Part shown: piece after piece, positions 21,601-34,200 of the stretch
Layout of the letters: each line of letters begins with the position of its first letter
Numbering within the stretch: the stretch's first letter is position 1
From: Bicyclus anynana
Lineage: Eukaryota; Arthropoda; Insecta; Lepidoptera; Nymphalidae
Length of the DNA stretch: 64,000 nucleotides
NCBI RefSeq assembly: GCF_947172395.1
Contig: NC_069084.1
Coordinates: forward strand, 744,001 to 808,000
Direction: 5' to 3'
Position numbers and translations under genes: made by a program
Notes under the pieces: generated by a model
What the model saw: only the letters and a program-made list of their open reading frames with translations
What the model was told of the DNA's origin: nothing
Database searches by the model: none

Positions 21601-23324
21601 AATAATAAGTTCCAATGCATAGTCACGGCCTTCGCTTTGCTGGGTTAATAAGGGAATGGCTTTGTAGAACTCGCGGAAGGAGCCCGGCCAACCGTGTAAC
21701 AGCATGAGAGGTATTACCTTCACTCCTTCGGGTACCTGAAAAGTTCAAGTGTTAAAAAACATTGACTTAGTCGAGGATCATCATCGTCATCATTAACAAC
21801 CCATATTCACTGTTGAGAACGAGTCTCCTCTCAAATGGAGAGGGGTTAGACTAATAGTCAACAACACACGAATAGGATTAAGAAAATACTCAGATATGCA
21901 GGTTTCCTCACGATGTTTTTTCTTCACCGTTTGAAGCAAGTCTTAAAATGCAAATAACTGAAAAGTTAGAGGTACAAGCTCCGGACCGGATGCGACCCTA
22001 CGCCCTCCAAATCAAAGGCTGACGTCATATTAATAAAAATAATTTTAATACTTGGAGGACATTACTTTGAATGTCTATAACATTTCTAAAAGTAAGACTT
22101 AAAAATACATTTCAAAAGGCGCCCTTGGTAAGGTGCTGACCGTGCCGATCACGCAAGCAGCAATCAGCATTCCTACGCTGAATTACCATTGATTTTTTCA
22201 ATTCTTTGGGGCAGAACGCTACCAGCTCGTAGGTCGTCTATTGCCTCCCTGAGGCGTTTGCTGATCTCCTCGTGGAGAGTCTGGATGCTCCTGCCCCACG
22301 GATCTAGCGTCTCGACGCTAAATGGGAAAAAGTCATATTTGAAGCCGATACCACTGTATTTTAGTACCTTTTGCCGCTTCCGTGCTTTCACCGCCGCCGC
22401 GCCCAGTCCGTTGGTCAATTGCAAATGTTCAAGTCTACACCTACCTGAGGTTTAATCCAGAGGAAGTGTATATCCAGACCCTGGATCATAGTTTTGTAAT
22501 GCTGGTATTGGTTGAAGAACTCTTCTCTCTGCTCAAAGTCGTAATCTTCTAACCAGTATTTCATCCAGGAGTCCAACTGAGTGGTGCTGAAGCCATAGTT
22601 AAACTTCGCATCCTTCACAGGTGGGAAGTTTGTACGAGAGTTTCTTTGAAAATGACGACGGATACGACTTTTCAGATCACGTATCATCTAGAAATTATTG
22701 AAGAAATTGCTAAGAATTGCATTAGATTAACCTAGTGAATTTAACTTTTTGACATTTTAAAAGTTACATTTTAGATAATCATTAATTATGTATATCTAAT
22801 ACTTAAACATCATCGTCATCATCAGCCGATCGATGTCCACTGCTGGACATAGGCCTCTTGTACAGACGTCCAAATACAACGTTCTTCAGTCCAAAAACAT
22901 CCAGTGACTCCATCATACCCGCTTGGTTCACCATTGCATTTTCGGGTTTGTGGTCGCCATTCGAGTACCCTGAGACCCTAACGTCTTATCAGCTCTTTGA
23001 ACTATGTGACCTGCCTATTGTCACTGTAGTTCTTCTGCTAATGTTCGCTTCTGTTCCATTCGATCACGCAAAAATACTACAACAACATGGTCGCTAACTA
23101 TGAACACAATTATATTCCAATATTTTTTTTAAGAATATACGTACCTCTGGATAGAACCTAACCCGGACCGGCCTGATGGATGAATCATTTGCACATGAAG
23201 ACTTGAGTTCCTCTGGACCCCACCACTCATTAGGATCCAGTTTCGGTGGTCCCATCACGTCTGCGGAAGATACCCATGCTGCTACCCCGATGACGAGGAA
23301 CCCTACCGCCTTTAATTTTATCAT
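18688..23324 (-). CDS. Jheh: Gene B: JHEH-type epoxide hydrolase, complete, second catalytic Tyr replaced by Asp
   Basis: Seven minus-strand exons: 23324-23145, 22687-22445, 21735-21571, 21025-20840, 20242-20104, 19250-19016, 18907-18688, giving 455 aa with the common phases. It has a hydrophobic N-terminus, then [16 protein letters not shown], nucleophile Asp230 in GGDWG, Tyr293 in EESGYTLLQ, an acidic residue in KHEIF and His423 in GGHF. At the position of the second oxyanion Tyr (Tyr374 in mammalian microsomal epoxide hydrolase) it reads MRLDAENF, that is Asp368. This should weaken epoxide protonation; activity is uncertain. The exon 6 donor is GTAGGA. The 108-bp intron 6 is the shortest in this gene. 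It ends in KNKTEL, similar to gene C (NTKTEL). Confidence 0.92.
19330..19686 (+). mobile_element. Helitron-like repeat in gene B intron 5
   Basis: Starts agcggtcgcccgtgacttcg, carries gccaaatttcatcaaaatcg and ends cgcatttataatattagtag. A reverse Lep1-type piece follows at 19960-20075. Confidence 0.6.
21174..21211. repeat. Perfect inverted repeat, 16-bp arms, 6-nt loop
   Basis: Arms tgtgtgtagggttaaa (21174-21189) and its exact reverse complement (21196-21211), with loop tgatcc, in gene B intron 3. Confidence 0.95.
21236..21440 (-). mobile_element. RTE-type LINE 3' fragment
   Basis: Same family as 11206-11533 (gatcaacactgcgctttct, cgaactatgtgctc), with internal deletions. In gene B intron 3. 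Confidence 0.65.
21779..22025 (-). mobile_element. tRNA-derived SINE (type 2), diverged
   Basis: Reverse-strand copy with aacaacccatattcactg, gcaggtttcctcacgatg and gctccggaccggatgcgac, in gene B intron 2. Confidence 0.7.
22180..22424 (-). mobile_element. Non-LTR retroelement coding fragment
   Basis: An open antisense segment encoding [22 protein letters not shown] sequence followed by a [16 protein letters not shown] stretch. It resembles the region C-terminal to reverse transcriptase in some LINEs. It lies in gene B intron 2 next to exon 2. The family is uncertain. Confidence 0.45.
22808..23077 (-). mobile_element. RTE-type LINE 3' fragment
   Basis: Starts catcatcgtcatcatcagcc; contains gtccactgctggacataggc and ends near ttcgatcacgcaaaaatact. 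In gene B intron 1. Confidence 0.7.
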
Positions 23325-23756
23325 CTAAAAACAGTACAGGTATGCCATAAATTAACTACATATTCTATACTAATACAAGTATTAATGAGAGATTAATTCT
23401 TGACAGAGTGATAGACAGACAGACGGAAAACCAAGTGATACTGTAAGGATTCCGTATTTTTCCGAACCCTAAAAATAAAACCCACCCCCCACCACTTTTT
23501 AATTTTCAGACGCCATTTTGAAAATTAATATAGCCTAGGTCATTACCACAGTTCTGTTGAACTCATATGTTAAAAACCGTCCAGCCGTTTGGGCTGTAGG
23601 GCGTGCCAAAGAAATGGACATACATACATACGCTTTACCCTCCTTTTGACGCTGTAGGGTATAAAACCTACATGCTACATGCTACATGCTGAATACTGAA
23701 TATGCTAATTACTAAAAAAATATGTCAAAAATTTTAAATAATGCAAAACCACTCAC

Positions 23757-23840
23757 CGCGGAGTCCAATTAAAAAAACGTACGAGAATACAATTTATCAG
23801 TCTCATTTATACCACTGAAACAATGTTTAAACAGTTGAAA
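23757..23840 (-). promoter_or_regulatory. Promoter and 5' UTR exon of gene B
   Basis: Minus-strand TATAAAT at 23805-23811, then a leader of about 25 bp ending CCGCG before a GTGAGT donor (last exon base 23757). Upstream of the TATA box is gtttaaacagttgaaa (23825-23840), similar to the motif upstream of Z and C. Confidence 0.7.
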
Positions 23841-23876
23841 TAATTGTATTTTTTCAAGCTAAAATTAGCAACCTAC

Positions 23877-23990
23877 TCTTCTCAGCAGAACCTGCCTTCT
23901 GATCCAGTGCTAGTCTTTACAAATAGTCATACTTGACGTTCCAAAGTGCTTATAAACTTCTCGAAATCAACGAATTTTGAATTTTGTATG
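23877..23990 (+). mobile_element. Jockey-like LINE 3' UTR fragment
   Basis: Matches ttctcagcagaacctgcctt and the following tcttt acaaatagtca stretch of the element at 40.1-43.4 kb, diverged. Confidence 0.6.
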
Positions 23991-24184
23991 CAATGGTAAT
24001 GCAAGATGAGACTCAAACATTTTCGAGTACTTAGGTGTGTTTTGAATAAAGCCTCTTTATTTCCTGTAAACCTTATTACAATATATTTTGAAGTGTTTAC
24101 CTAAGCTATGTTAGTAATAGTAAATAGTGATCATAAATATTTGTGTTAATTTTTATTTTTTATTATTACAGGAATCCCTTTAAT

Positions 24185-24800
24185 TGGGTATAGGCCTCCT
24201 CAAATCTCTTTTCTGCGCTATTTTAATCAAATTTATCCCCGCTATCGAGATAATGTCATCTGCTCATAGCTTCCGTGGTATGTCCACGTTTCGTGTTCCT
24301 TGTGGACCAGTCCATTTCGTGCTTTTAAAAGTCCAACGCTGGTCTGAACATCTCGCTACATGGCCGGCTTAGCTCCATTTTAGTTTCAGAGCTTGGTGTA
24401 ACACATCTGTCAATTTTGTCTTTTTTCGTATATCATGGCTTTTTATCTTTTGGTTTTTCCTTAAATGTAGCATGCTTCTCTCCATTGCTCGCTGACATGT
24501 TTTAATTTTGTTACTTATCTTGTTTGTAAACGTCCATGTTTGAGAGCCATAGGTGCATGCAAATACAAGTGTCCATGATAATCTTTTTCAAGCTTAGGTC
24601 GTAGTTACCTTTGAGCATTTCCTTGTGGGCCCAATATTTATTCCAGCTACACGTGACTCTGCTGTGGACTTCGTCTTCGTTATTTGTTTCAGGAAATGAT
24701 ACTTGTTTTCCTAAGTATACGTACTGCTACATACTCAAGTTCAGCACCGTTTAGCATTATTTTTTCCTTTTTGTCCATTTCTCAATATTTTTGTTTTGTT
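24185..24800 (-). mobile_element. Decayed RTE-type LINE copy, C-terminal coding part
   Basis: The reverse strand carries disrupted sequence matching the 983-aa ORF at 45.4-48.3 kb, for example KYWAHKEMLKGNYDLSLKKI against KYWALKEILKGNYSLTIKKI, followed by frameshifted parts of the C-terminus. Confidence 0.7.
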
Positions 24801-25772
24801 TAAGTTCATATACAGTTCTACATGTTTGTATACAAGTATATGGAAATGATAATTAGATGTATAAATAAAGAATAAATTAAATTATTGGTTAAATAATAAT
24901 AAGTATACGTTTCTTAAACAAAAACATTTTTATGACTCTTCATCTTCTTCTTGCTCAAAAAGTTCACCGCTATGGAGTCGCAGTGCAAAAAATTTCACCG
25001 AATCATTTTACCGCGGCTAGTTGCCACGACTGGGATAAGGATCAGGTAGCAGCCAGTATTCTTGCCACCATTCCACGTGGGCATGATTTGTATAGTTATT
25101 AGGATAAGTTTGCTTAAGTTTGTTATTGTATTCTTTCCCAATAAATTTTTCCTTGATTTATACATTTATCACTATATTGTATTCTAAATTTGAAGTTTCT
25201 ATGTCTGCTGGAAGAGTTTTGATGATCAGTCCGTGATTGACAAAATTAAGAAACTGTGACTAGTTATTACTCATAATCTATTCGTTTAATTTCAATTAAA
25301 ATAGATCGTGTCTAGACAATGCATGCTTTGGTTCTGAAAATTCAGGCTTCTGGTTTCATCGACAACGAAGTTATAGAGGGAGGGGTAAAATGATTTTTTG
25401 CTCGACTTGGCGGACTAAAATTTTAAAACTGACATGGTGACTTCAGAGGTAAGAAATTTGACCTTGGTAATATCAGAAAACTAAATGTTTATCTTTTCGA
25501 TTGTACAAACTTCTTCTTCAAACACAGCTGAAAATTTAGAAAAGTATCAAAGACTGTTGTTCATTTTCCCAAATTTTCAGCTGTGTAATAAATTGTGTAT
25601 ATGTACCTACAAGCTGTTGCCTACGGCTTACTGAGAAAGCTGTGGCGTGTACAAAGTTTTTAACTAGATAAGGAATTATACTTTTAAGTTGTACAAAATG
25701 GATAATCTCTTCTCTGATGCAGGTAATGAGTCCTCAGGGCGAGTTAATGATATTAAATACTGTTAGATAATG

Positions 25773-26271
25773 GGGATGATGACTAGGTTTGAATATATTG
25801 ATTTTAATGATACATTCGGGTAAATAAGGTCAATGTTAACTAATTTATACATAAAAAGCAAAGATTGACTGGATATTTGCAAAATAAATAAGATTATAAA
25901 AGTTCAAAATCTATTAAAAATATTTTATCGTAATTAGATGAAAATTCATACAGTTTTAACTTCCTTACAGTAAATGTGACATTTTTTAATATATGAACTA
26001 TAAACATAAACGCAGAAATAACAATGATATTAGTAATTTTGTTTAAACGCCCATACAAATCTAACGATCATTAATGGCCTACGACGTCATAAGTGCGTAC
26101 CATTTTGTATGGGGCGTTTTTCAGGGATCCGCGGCAGCGTCGCAAATCTGACCCTTTAAATCCCTGTAGCTCCGAAAGTAATGATCGCAGATACCCTGTT
26201 ACTTTTACAAAATTGCTTTACTATTAGCATACTCTTAATTTATATACAATTTAAAAAACTGTCATCATCCC
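25773..26271 (+). mobile_element. MITE with terminal inverted repeats gggatgatgac
   Basis: A 499-bp non-coding element: gggatgatgac at 25773-25783 and gtcatcatccc at 26261-26271. It has no ORF. Partial copies are at 897-1112, 9763-9796 and 63874-64000. The flanking target duplication is unclear. Confidence 0.75.
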
Positions 26272-26392
26272 TATTATGTTACTAGCGTATAATAAATGAG
26301 GCGCTCAACAGAGAAAATTTATACACAACTCAATGTTAGTGTTGAAAAAGGATGAGACTCACATCTCTACTTCAGAAGCCAAGAATAGAGAA

Positions 26393-26720
26393 AAAAACCG
26401 ACCAAGTACGGGTCAGGCCACGTGCAGATTAGGGTTCCGTAGATTAAGTTAGCACTTAATGTAATACACAACAATGCCGATAACGATACCTACCCCCACC
26501 ATGGGGTAGACGATAAAAAATTCATCCTCACTTTGCATGTAGGGAAGGAACCCTAAAAAAAACATTTTTCAAGATTTTATTTTACGACACATATTTACAT
26601 TTTTAATGTACATACTCAGGGTAATTTACAGCTTTCTAATAATAATAGTAATAGTCTCTGCGCTAAACTGCGGACATGGCGAAACTATGAAAGTTCCTTG
26701 TGGACTACGGAACCCTAAAA
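26393..26720. repeat. Dispersed repeat (gggttccgtag type)
   Basis: Contains gaccaagtacgggtcaggcc and agggttccgtag, ending near ctacggaaccctaaaaa. Related copies are at 30397-30560, 56115-56335 (reverse), 56655-56840 and about 60965-61050. Confidence 0.6.
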
Positions 26721-26952
26721 AGGCTTAAATATGTTTTATTATCGTGTAATCGTGTTCTTTAAGCACTTGAAAAAAAGCACAGTTATTTTGAAATCACAGA
26801 CAGACAAGTCAATTTTATTTATAATATATACTTATTAATTTTTCGAATAAAAGCACTTAATTAAATCTGTTCCTAACTGATAATACTCGAAATTGTCAAA
26901 CTTTTTTGAAGTTTGAGCCTGAAAAATGACACACGACGTGATTTAATTAGGA

Positions 26953-27091
26953 GATAAAGACGTACCGCTAAGCGATTTAGCGTTTCGGTACGATGTCGTC
27001 GAAAGAAACCGAAAGGCCCGCTTCCATCTTAGATTGCATCATCATTTACCATCTGGTGAGATTGTATCAAGTGCTAACTTATAAAAAATAA
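26953..27091 (+). mobile_element. tRNA-derived SINE (type 1), 3' part
   Basis: Matches the 7640-7955 copy from taaagacgtaccg to the gctaactt tail. The head is missing. Confidence 0.7.
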
Positions 27092-27716
27092 GGTAATTAG
27101 TAATTACTCAATGACTCTATTTATATAATAGCGCAGTTATATCAATTAAATAATTATTAAGTTAAGAGCATCGTCATCATCATTCTACAATTTACTTGGG
27201 TTTTATAGACACAGATATTCTTAGTCTGAAATTAGCCCAGTATCAAATCGAAGTTTCGAAAATAATTTAATATTAAATGGCCGTTAATTTGTGCTAACGT
27301 TGTAATTCCATTTGTTTAATTAGGTATTTCAGCTGAATAACTAGGGAACAACAGCTAGCCTTGAATATTTGCTGTTTCTATACACACGTATAAGTCAATA
27401 CTTATGCAAATATACCAATGTATATTTGCAAATTTAAAATTTATACATTTACTGGTATTTGTTCAGATGTTAAACTGAATTCATAACAAATAATTGAATA
27501 TGAAAATTAGTTCCTAAATAGGTATATGCTCTTTTATATTAATATGACGAATGATTATTTTTGTGATTATATCACAAGTGTGTAGACGACATACGCTTAC
27601 ACAGATGTGTTTATTTTAACTTTAATTCCATTGTATTTATAATATTTCCATTAGTCACACCTTATGTAAGCCTTATGTTTCCAAGGTCTTTATAAAGTAG
27701 TTAAAATGTAATTCAA

Positions 27717-28045
27717 GTATTATCATCATGGAGGTGCATGCCCCGAACCGGATTCGAACCCACACCCTCCGGAATCGGAGGCAGAGGTCATATTCACTGG
27801 GCTATCACTGCTCACTGCTGTTGTGTGCATTTTAAGAAATTAAATATCACGTGTCTCAATCGGTGAAGGAAAACATCGTGAGGAAACCTGCATACCAGAG
27901 AATTATCTTCATTCTCTGCGTGTGTGAAGTCTGCCAATCCGCATTGGGCCAGCGTGGTGGACTATTGGCTTAACCCCTCTCATTCTGAGAGAAGACTCGA
28001 GCTCAGCAGTGAGCCGAATATGGGTTGATGACGTATTATCATCAT
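27717..28045. mobile_element. Type-2 SINE with inverted head, flanked by a 13-bp target duplication
   Basis: 27730-27815 is the tRNA-like head in reverse orientation. 27816-28032 is the body in forward orientation. The exact duplication gtattatcatcat flanks the whole (27717-27729 and 28033-28045). This is the structure made by twin priming. Confidence 0.85.
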
Positions 28046-28689
28046 CATTACCCTGAGCCAATAAGCTTCTAGAAGGACATTTCCTGGAAGGAAGGCAGGG
28101 CATGAAAGGAATGCCTATCATTAGTGTGTCAAACTCTCCATCTCTGCATCCCCTAGAAACAGTGGCGTAGCTTGTCTTAGAGAGGGGCCCTGTATTAAAG
28201 TTAGTTGGGGGGCTCCAATAGACGAGCGACCAATCCCGAAAAATCTCTTTAGTTTTTTATTCAACTCTATCACCAAACAGTAAAATTGGTGCCAAAATGT
28301 TTGTTGTGACATACTATTTTTTTATCACGTGTAGGAACATTGAAATAAATTAAGAAAATAGCTAAATTTATAATTTTCAAATTTCGTGAAATTTTTAGGC
28401 TTTTCCCGAGCAAACCCGAGTTTGCTCTTTTGACTTTTGTAATTTCTGAGGTGAAACTCTATAATATGCAGTATTTTTTTGTTTTTTCGGGAAGCACCAG
28501 ATACAGGATACGAGGCCCTGTAGTCCGGGGGCCCCATATCATTGATACGGCTGATACAGCGGTAGCTACGCCCCTGCCTAGAAATCTTGTTAGTGTTCTT
28601 TACTGCATCTAGCGACTCCCGTTTAATTTTGCACTAATTCTAACGATCAAGCTTTGTACTTAGTTGTTCTTTTTAACCCTCAACGCAAA

Positions 28690-29030
28690 AAGAGCGTTGT
28701 TATAAGTTTGATGTGTCTGTCTGTCTGTCAGTCTGTCTGTGATACCATAGCTCCCGAACGGATGAAGCGATTTTAATGTAGTTTAATGTAGTTTTTTGTA
28801 TTAAAGGTGACTCACGGGCGAGTGTTCTTAGACATATTTGATGATAATCGGTTAAGCCGTTTAAAAGTTGTAGGCGTTGAAAGTGGGGAAGAACAACCGA
28901 ATGTCTGCAGATATACTAGAGAGGGGTCTCAAATGAAAGCGCACCGAAAGACAATATTGACGATTTGATCAAGAGTGTAATTAATAATATCATGACATTC
29001 GGGGATTTTTCAAAATTTTCAATTTTATGT
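28690..29030 (+). repeat. Dispersed repeat (crtagctcccgaacggatga type)
   Basis: Begins caacgcaaaaagagcgttgt, then a tctgtctgtctgtcagtctg run and catagctcccgaacggatga. It resembles repeats common in lepidopteran DNA; only one copy is seen here. Confidence 0.4.
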
Positions 29031-31216
29031 TATTGATTTATTTGATTTCATTTTAACTCTTGTCTAGGGTCAGCGGAACATATAAAACTGATATTGTAAA
29101 GCTACATTTTCCTTGATGTCATAAGCTATTCCTTAAATAGCTCAGAGCCTGACAATAATTATAATAATGTACCCCTACTACAGACTTTAAAGAAAATTTT
29201 CATTACTTTGGCTTACTGAAATCAACAGAAAACATGAGCGATTATTCAGGAGATTAGTTCATTCAAAATAAGTAAAAAAATAACCGCGTTCGTGGCTCGA
29301 TAACAGAAATATAAGGGTTTTATTTTGTCACTTTAGAACCCTCCCATTACATTACTCAGATAGTCAGATTTTCAAAATGCACACCTTTTAGCTATCAACT
29401 CACCATATCCATTACTCATATCGTCAGATTTTCGAAATGCACACCTTTTAGCTAACAACTCACCTTCCATATCTTAATCTGACGTGTTGGTTGAGTATTT
29501 TTGATGTTATTATTTTTTTTGGTTGCCCTTATTACGTATATATACGTACCAGCCAATATTAAGGGCTCATACTTGGTGGTACTGAACAACGTGCAAGGTA
29601 TACTCCCTTTAGTTCATCTGCCGCTTTCGAGTAACTGCAAAAATCCCGTCTTCGGCTCTCCTACTATAAGAACAACTTGTTATCCAATTTCATATATCTC
29701 TCTACACGTAAAGTAAGATAAAATTCACCACCAGTAATGCTACATCACAGTCTGCGTTAAGCGTCCATTGGAATGACGAACCGAATTGACACATAGACTT
29801 AGATATTTCAGCCTCGAAAGGGGCTGAAAGATTTGATTCGGGGATGCAAGATCCTCTGAACCTTATCCAGGTACAGATGGTGACCTCGAGGCAAGGTACC
29901 AAATCGAAAAAAGAAGACACAAACATAAAAAATTGCCTATTGCATATCAATGGTACCCAAAATCTTTAGTAGATGGTGAAACAATTTGTTTTTGATGTCA
30001 TCATAAGAAATAAGAAATTCGGTTTTACAAAAAGCGCCATGTTATATGAATATTATACACCGCCATGCTTATTTTTGCCGCCAAGTAGCATTGCTGTAGT
30101 CTACTCTGAAGTGAGACTGAGAGGGAGTAATTCTGACTGGGATTCTTGTGTAATTAAAGGAAAGTTTGACTTAATCCCTATGCCTTCGGGTGGTATCCAC
30201 CAATAACGAGCAACATTGTGTATATAGGATGTGTTCCTTGCGTGCCCTGATAAGTATTTATAGTCCATGGTTTTCCACTTGCCATCAAGTAGGCTATCTA
30301 CTTAGCCCGTCACTTAATACTTTAAAGCCAAATAGTTTTAAATAGTTTTTGTAGTTTTAAAAACCTTTCCCTAATAAAGAAATCCTATGATAGTGAAAAA
30401 ACCATACAAGTGCGTGTCGGGCCACGCGCAGTGTAGGGTTCCGTAGAATAAATGAGCAGTTAAATCCCTTATGTAATGCACATAAATTCCGATACGTATA
30501 TCCCACTACCCTATGGTATAAACCAAAGATAGTTTTATAATATAGATCGGTTGCGTCTATACAGGTTGACTGGTGCTAATCTTTGACTTTCACTAACTTA
30601 CTTTACTTTTACTTGACTTAACGATCATTAACAGATACCGACTGGGACCGACGGCTAAAAGTCCGTTTATATCTACAGACACAGGTTCAGGTTTCAGCCG
30701 CGAGATTTCTTTCACGAAAAGGATTCTACAGACATGAACCGCACAGACAAAATATTCTTTCCGCGAATACTGGCCGGGCGCGGCTGCGTTACGATAGATA
30801 TAACTCATGTTAATAAACACTGTATAGAAGAATATTATTTTGTCTGCCACGGCACGTGTCTGGCACGCTAAATGTCTGTAGATATACGGATCTTTAACGT
30901 GCTCTTCGGCTTTGTTTTAGGCGAGGATCCGTAACAGTATCAACGTTACGACTCTGGGTTTCTTCTGAGAATATTTCGGTAGAGTACACATGTTTTTCAC
31001 AGTTCGATTTCAACCCCAGGATCTAGCGATCTAGTCTAGACTTCAGAGGAAGCCGTATAGGCTGAATGAGTATCGAGAGCTAATCGACCAACGAACTGGT
31101 TGATGACGTAAGGAGGTACTTTATTAAGGATCCATTTATTATTGGTTATTACGAGGACAATAACAAATAATTAACTTTACGATTCACATTTGTTTCTTTT
31201 TTATTTTAAACAACAA

Positions 31217-34200
31217 TTACAATTCCGTTTTTGTGTTCCGGTAATCCAAGATGGCCTGCATCCCAAGGAAGACATTGTCGATGAAAAGTTTCGGCAACTC
31301 GAATGCCAAGAAGTGACCTCCATCGTCGAGTAAGGTAACTCCGCGAAGGTGGGGGTACTTTAGCTTGCTCTTGGTCATGCCAAGGAACTCGTTGGCAGCT
31401 TGGCAGCTCCACACTGGCACTGGTGTTGGGAAGCTAAACAATGAAAAGAAGAATATTATTATCAGTAGGCTAGTTGATTGACAGAGCGAGATCTCCATCT
31501 TTATTTTAAGGGATTTGGAGCTTGGAGCCGTCTTGCAGCTCCAATGCGGGTTGGCAGGCTCAGGCTAGTCTTTTTTTTTTATTCTTTACAAGTTAGCCCT
31601 TGACTACAGTCTCACCTGATGGTAAGTGAAGAAAGAAGGTAACCCAGGACCTCCGTTTTGTAAATCCACTGCGCATACCACTGCGCCACGGAGACCGACA
31701 AAAATGTCTCTATAAGTTCTCATCACTTTTATAAATGTTAATGATTATAACTGGAATTTCCTAAATAAACATAACTATCGAAAAAATACTTTGTTAACTT
31801 AGCAAATATCTTCCTACTTTGACATTATCCGCGAAAAACTAACGAAGCTTTCGTATCTGAACGATGCTCCGGTTTCGAGATGAGAAGTGCGTAAAAGGTT
31901 TTCTGTTGGACCTGGATGACGTTGTCGCATGGAATCCTCTGTTTTTCAGGGACAATAGCAAAGCAAGATAAATTAATTACTACTCTAAACAAAAAAAAAT
32001 GTTACATATGAAAGAATTTTTCAAATCGGCCCAGTAGCTTTTGAGTTTATATGTGACATGCAAAAACATAAATTTTTCCTCTTCATAATATGCGTGTAGA
32101 TAACTCGTCTTACTCGTCAATGGCCAAGGCGCGATTCTTGTTGCTGAAGAACTCGCCGTATATTCTCATGGAAGTGGTGATGGTGTTGGTGCTCCAGTAC
32201 GCCATCATGTTGTCCAGCAGCTCGTCCTTGGAGAAGCGGTAGGAGAGGCCGCCGTCGGGCAGGTCGCGGTGCTCCAGCTTCGTGCCCGTGGAGAACTTCT
32301 CCAACATGTAACACAGGAACCCAACGGCGGAGTCCGATAGACTGGCTCCTGCAATGAACAATTCAATTATGAAATTTTCAAAATTCTTTCGATTCTCTCA
32401 ACTGGCAAAAACAACCCTCAAAAAAAGGTGGTGGTAGTGGTAGTATGCTAGCGGACGCCTGCGACTTTATCCGCCCTGACATTTTTAATCCAGCCTTGTC
32501 GCAAAATCTGTTCTTTGCGGACGTTTACTAACTATAAACTAAATTAAATTACCTCCCTGCCAAATTTTATATTTGTATTTTGTGTATTTCGTGATAGATT
32601 CCTACGAAGGAAATATTATTTACAAAATATATGACGCTCTGACTAATATTTGTAGTGTATAGTTCCACGTGGATAAAGACGTGGGGTAAATACTATAAAC
32701 TAATATACCCTAGAAGATGCCGAATCACTTTTGTCTCGTCACAAATCATACGAGTCAGGAACCACATGATCTGCCCCCAGATACTGTAAAGTTACAGCGC
32801 TGTACCATAGTTGGTTTCCATCGTAGAAATAAAATTCTAATTCTAATAAATCTTCTTAAAGGCGAATATTACATGGACGAGCATAAAATAGCGGAATCGC
32901 ACCTCTGCTGTTTCAATTATAAACGTCCCTGCGTATGGCGTGCGAGTCGACTGGACGGCAAAATCCTGCCAATTCTCATTCACTTTTGCAACTTTAGATT
33001 ACTTTAAAACACTATAACATGTTTGTCCGTCTGTACTCGTGAAATAATATAAATATTCCAATTAATTTTAAGAAACCTTACTTTTACATACTATTATGAT
33101 CTCTACCAAAATGTGGCGCTATTCGTATTTTTAGTTATTTTGTATCTCCCATGGCTTACCCAGAGTTTCTGGTTTCGTGGCTTGTTCATGTATGTAACCA
33201 GTCTCCTCTATTATATTCGTGAGATTTGGAATCTTGGCAGCCTCCCCTGAAGTCAGCTGCGTGGAGGCGACCATGGCTCTGGCTAAAGTTTTGGTCTCCG
33301 CGCAACTGTTCTGCATTGAAAACAAAATACGTTATACCATTTTTCATATTTCATGTATCTCATCTCTCGTACGTATTTAGATTATAACATACCTATACTC
33401 GTATCAATCGAGCTGAGACACGTAGATTGTTATCAGCAAGTCACTTTTAGTTCTCTTAATTTTTAGTAGTAATAGCCATCTTAATCCTACTCGAATTCTA
33501 GATTGATACAATGAGCTGCCTTATAAAATATATATAAATGTAGTCCTTCATACACATGAGACATTTTTACGTACGTAATTAATACTCTAATATATGTAGC
33601 GCCTATATTGTTGTCTGAAGTCGTATCACGACTTTAGTCGTAAGGTACCCTAGAAAAATGTAATAATAATGGCTGTGTGCGGGCCTGTCATGGATATTTT
33701 CCGTTTAGGGATAGTAGTAAGTAGTTAGGAAAAACATATAATGATTAATAGACAGCTTACCATTTGGCGTAAAAGCAAGCATTAGGCTATGTAGTATAAA
33801 ATAATGCATACGCTAGAATTAAGGAAAGAATGTTTACCTGCATCAACAGCAAGTTGGAATGGAAACCCAGCACGTTGTCGGGGTAGAGTGTGGAGATGGC
33901 GCTACCGATGATGGAGCCCCAGTCACCGCCCTGGATGTAGAACTTGTCGTGGCCGAGTCTTGCCATCAGGTTTTTGAAGATTACTGCAATCTGGGGTGGC
34001 GCCATTCCACGTCTGACTGGTGCCTATTTATTTGACAATATTTTATAAGTGTTTATGCCTCGGTATGGCTACAGATCAATTGATCAGTTGAAATCCTGGA
34101 TAATGCTATAAAATATTGAGATTTTTTTCTTTCAATAAATTATCCGTAGCACCCCAAAATTAGGATGACTGTGGTGCACTCTCCTGCGATTCTTTAACAC

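Larger units (their letters stand above)
23841..31216. other. Intergenic region between genes B and C
   Basis: No host gene was seen over about 7.4 kb. It holds a Jockey-like LINE tail (23877-23990), an old RTE-type LINE (24185-24800), a MITE (25773-26271), repeats beginning near ccaagtgcgtgtcgggccac (26393-26720, 30397-30560), a partial SINE (26953-27091), a rearranged SINE (27730-28032) and a repeat at 28690-29030. Stretches 24850-25770, 27100-27700, 29150-30390 and 30560-31190 show nothing clear. Confidence 0.5.

Noticed and set aside
32717..33007. Plus-strand 96-aa ORF in gene C intron 5
   Set aside because: No recognisable domain, promoter or homology; compatible with chance in AT-rich intron DNA.
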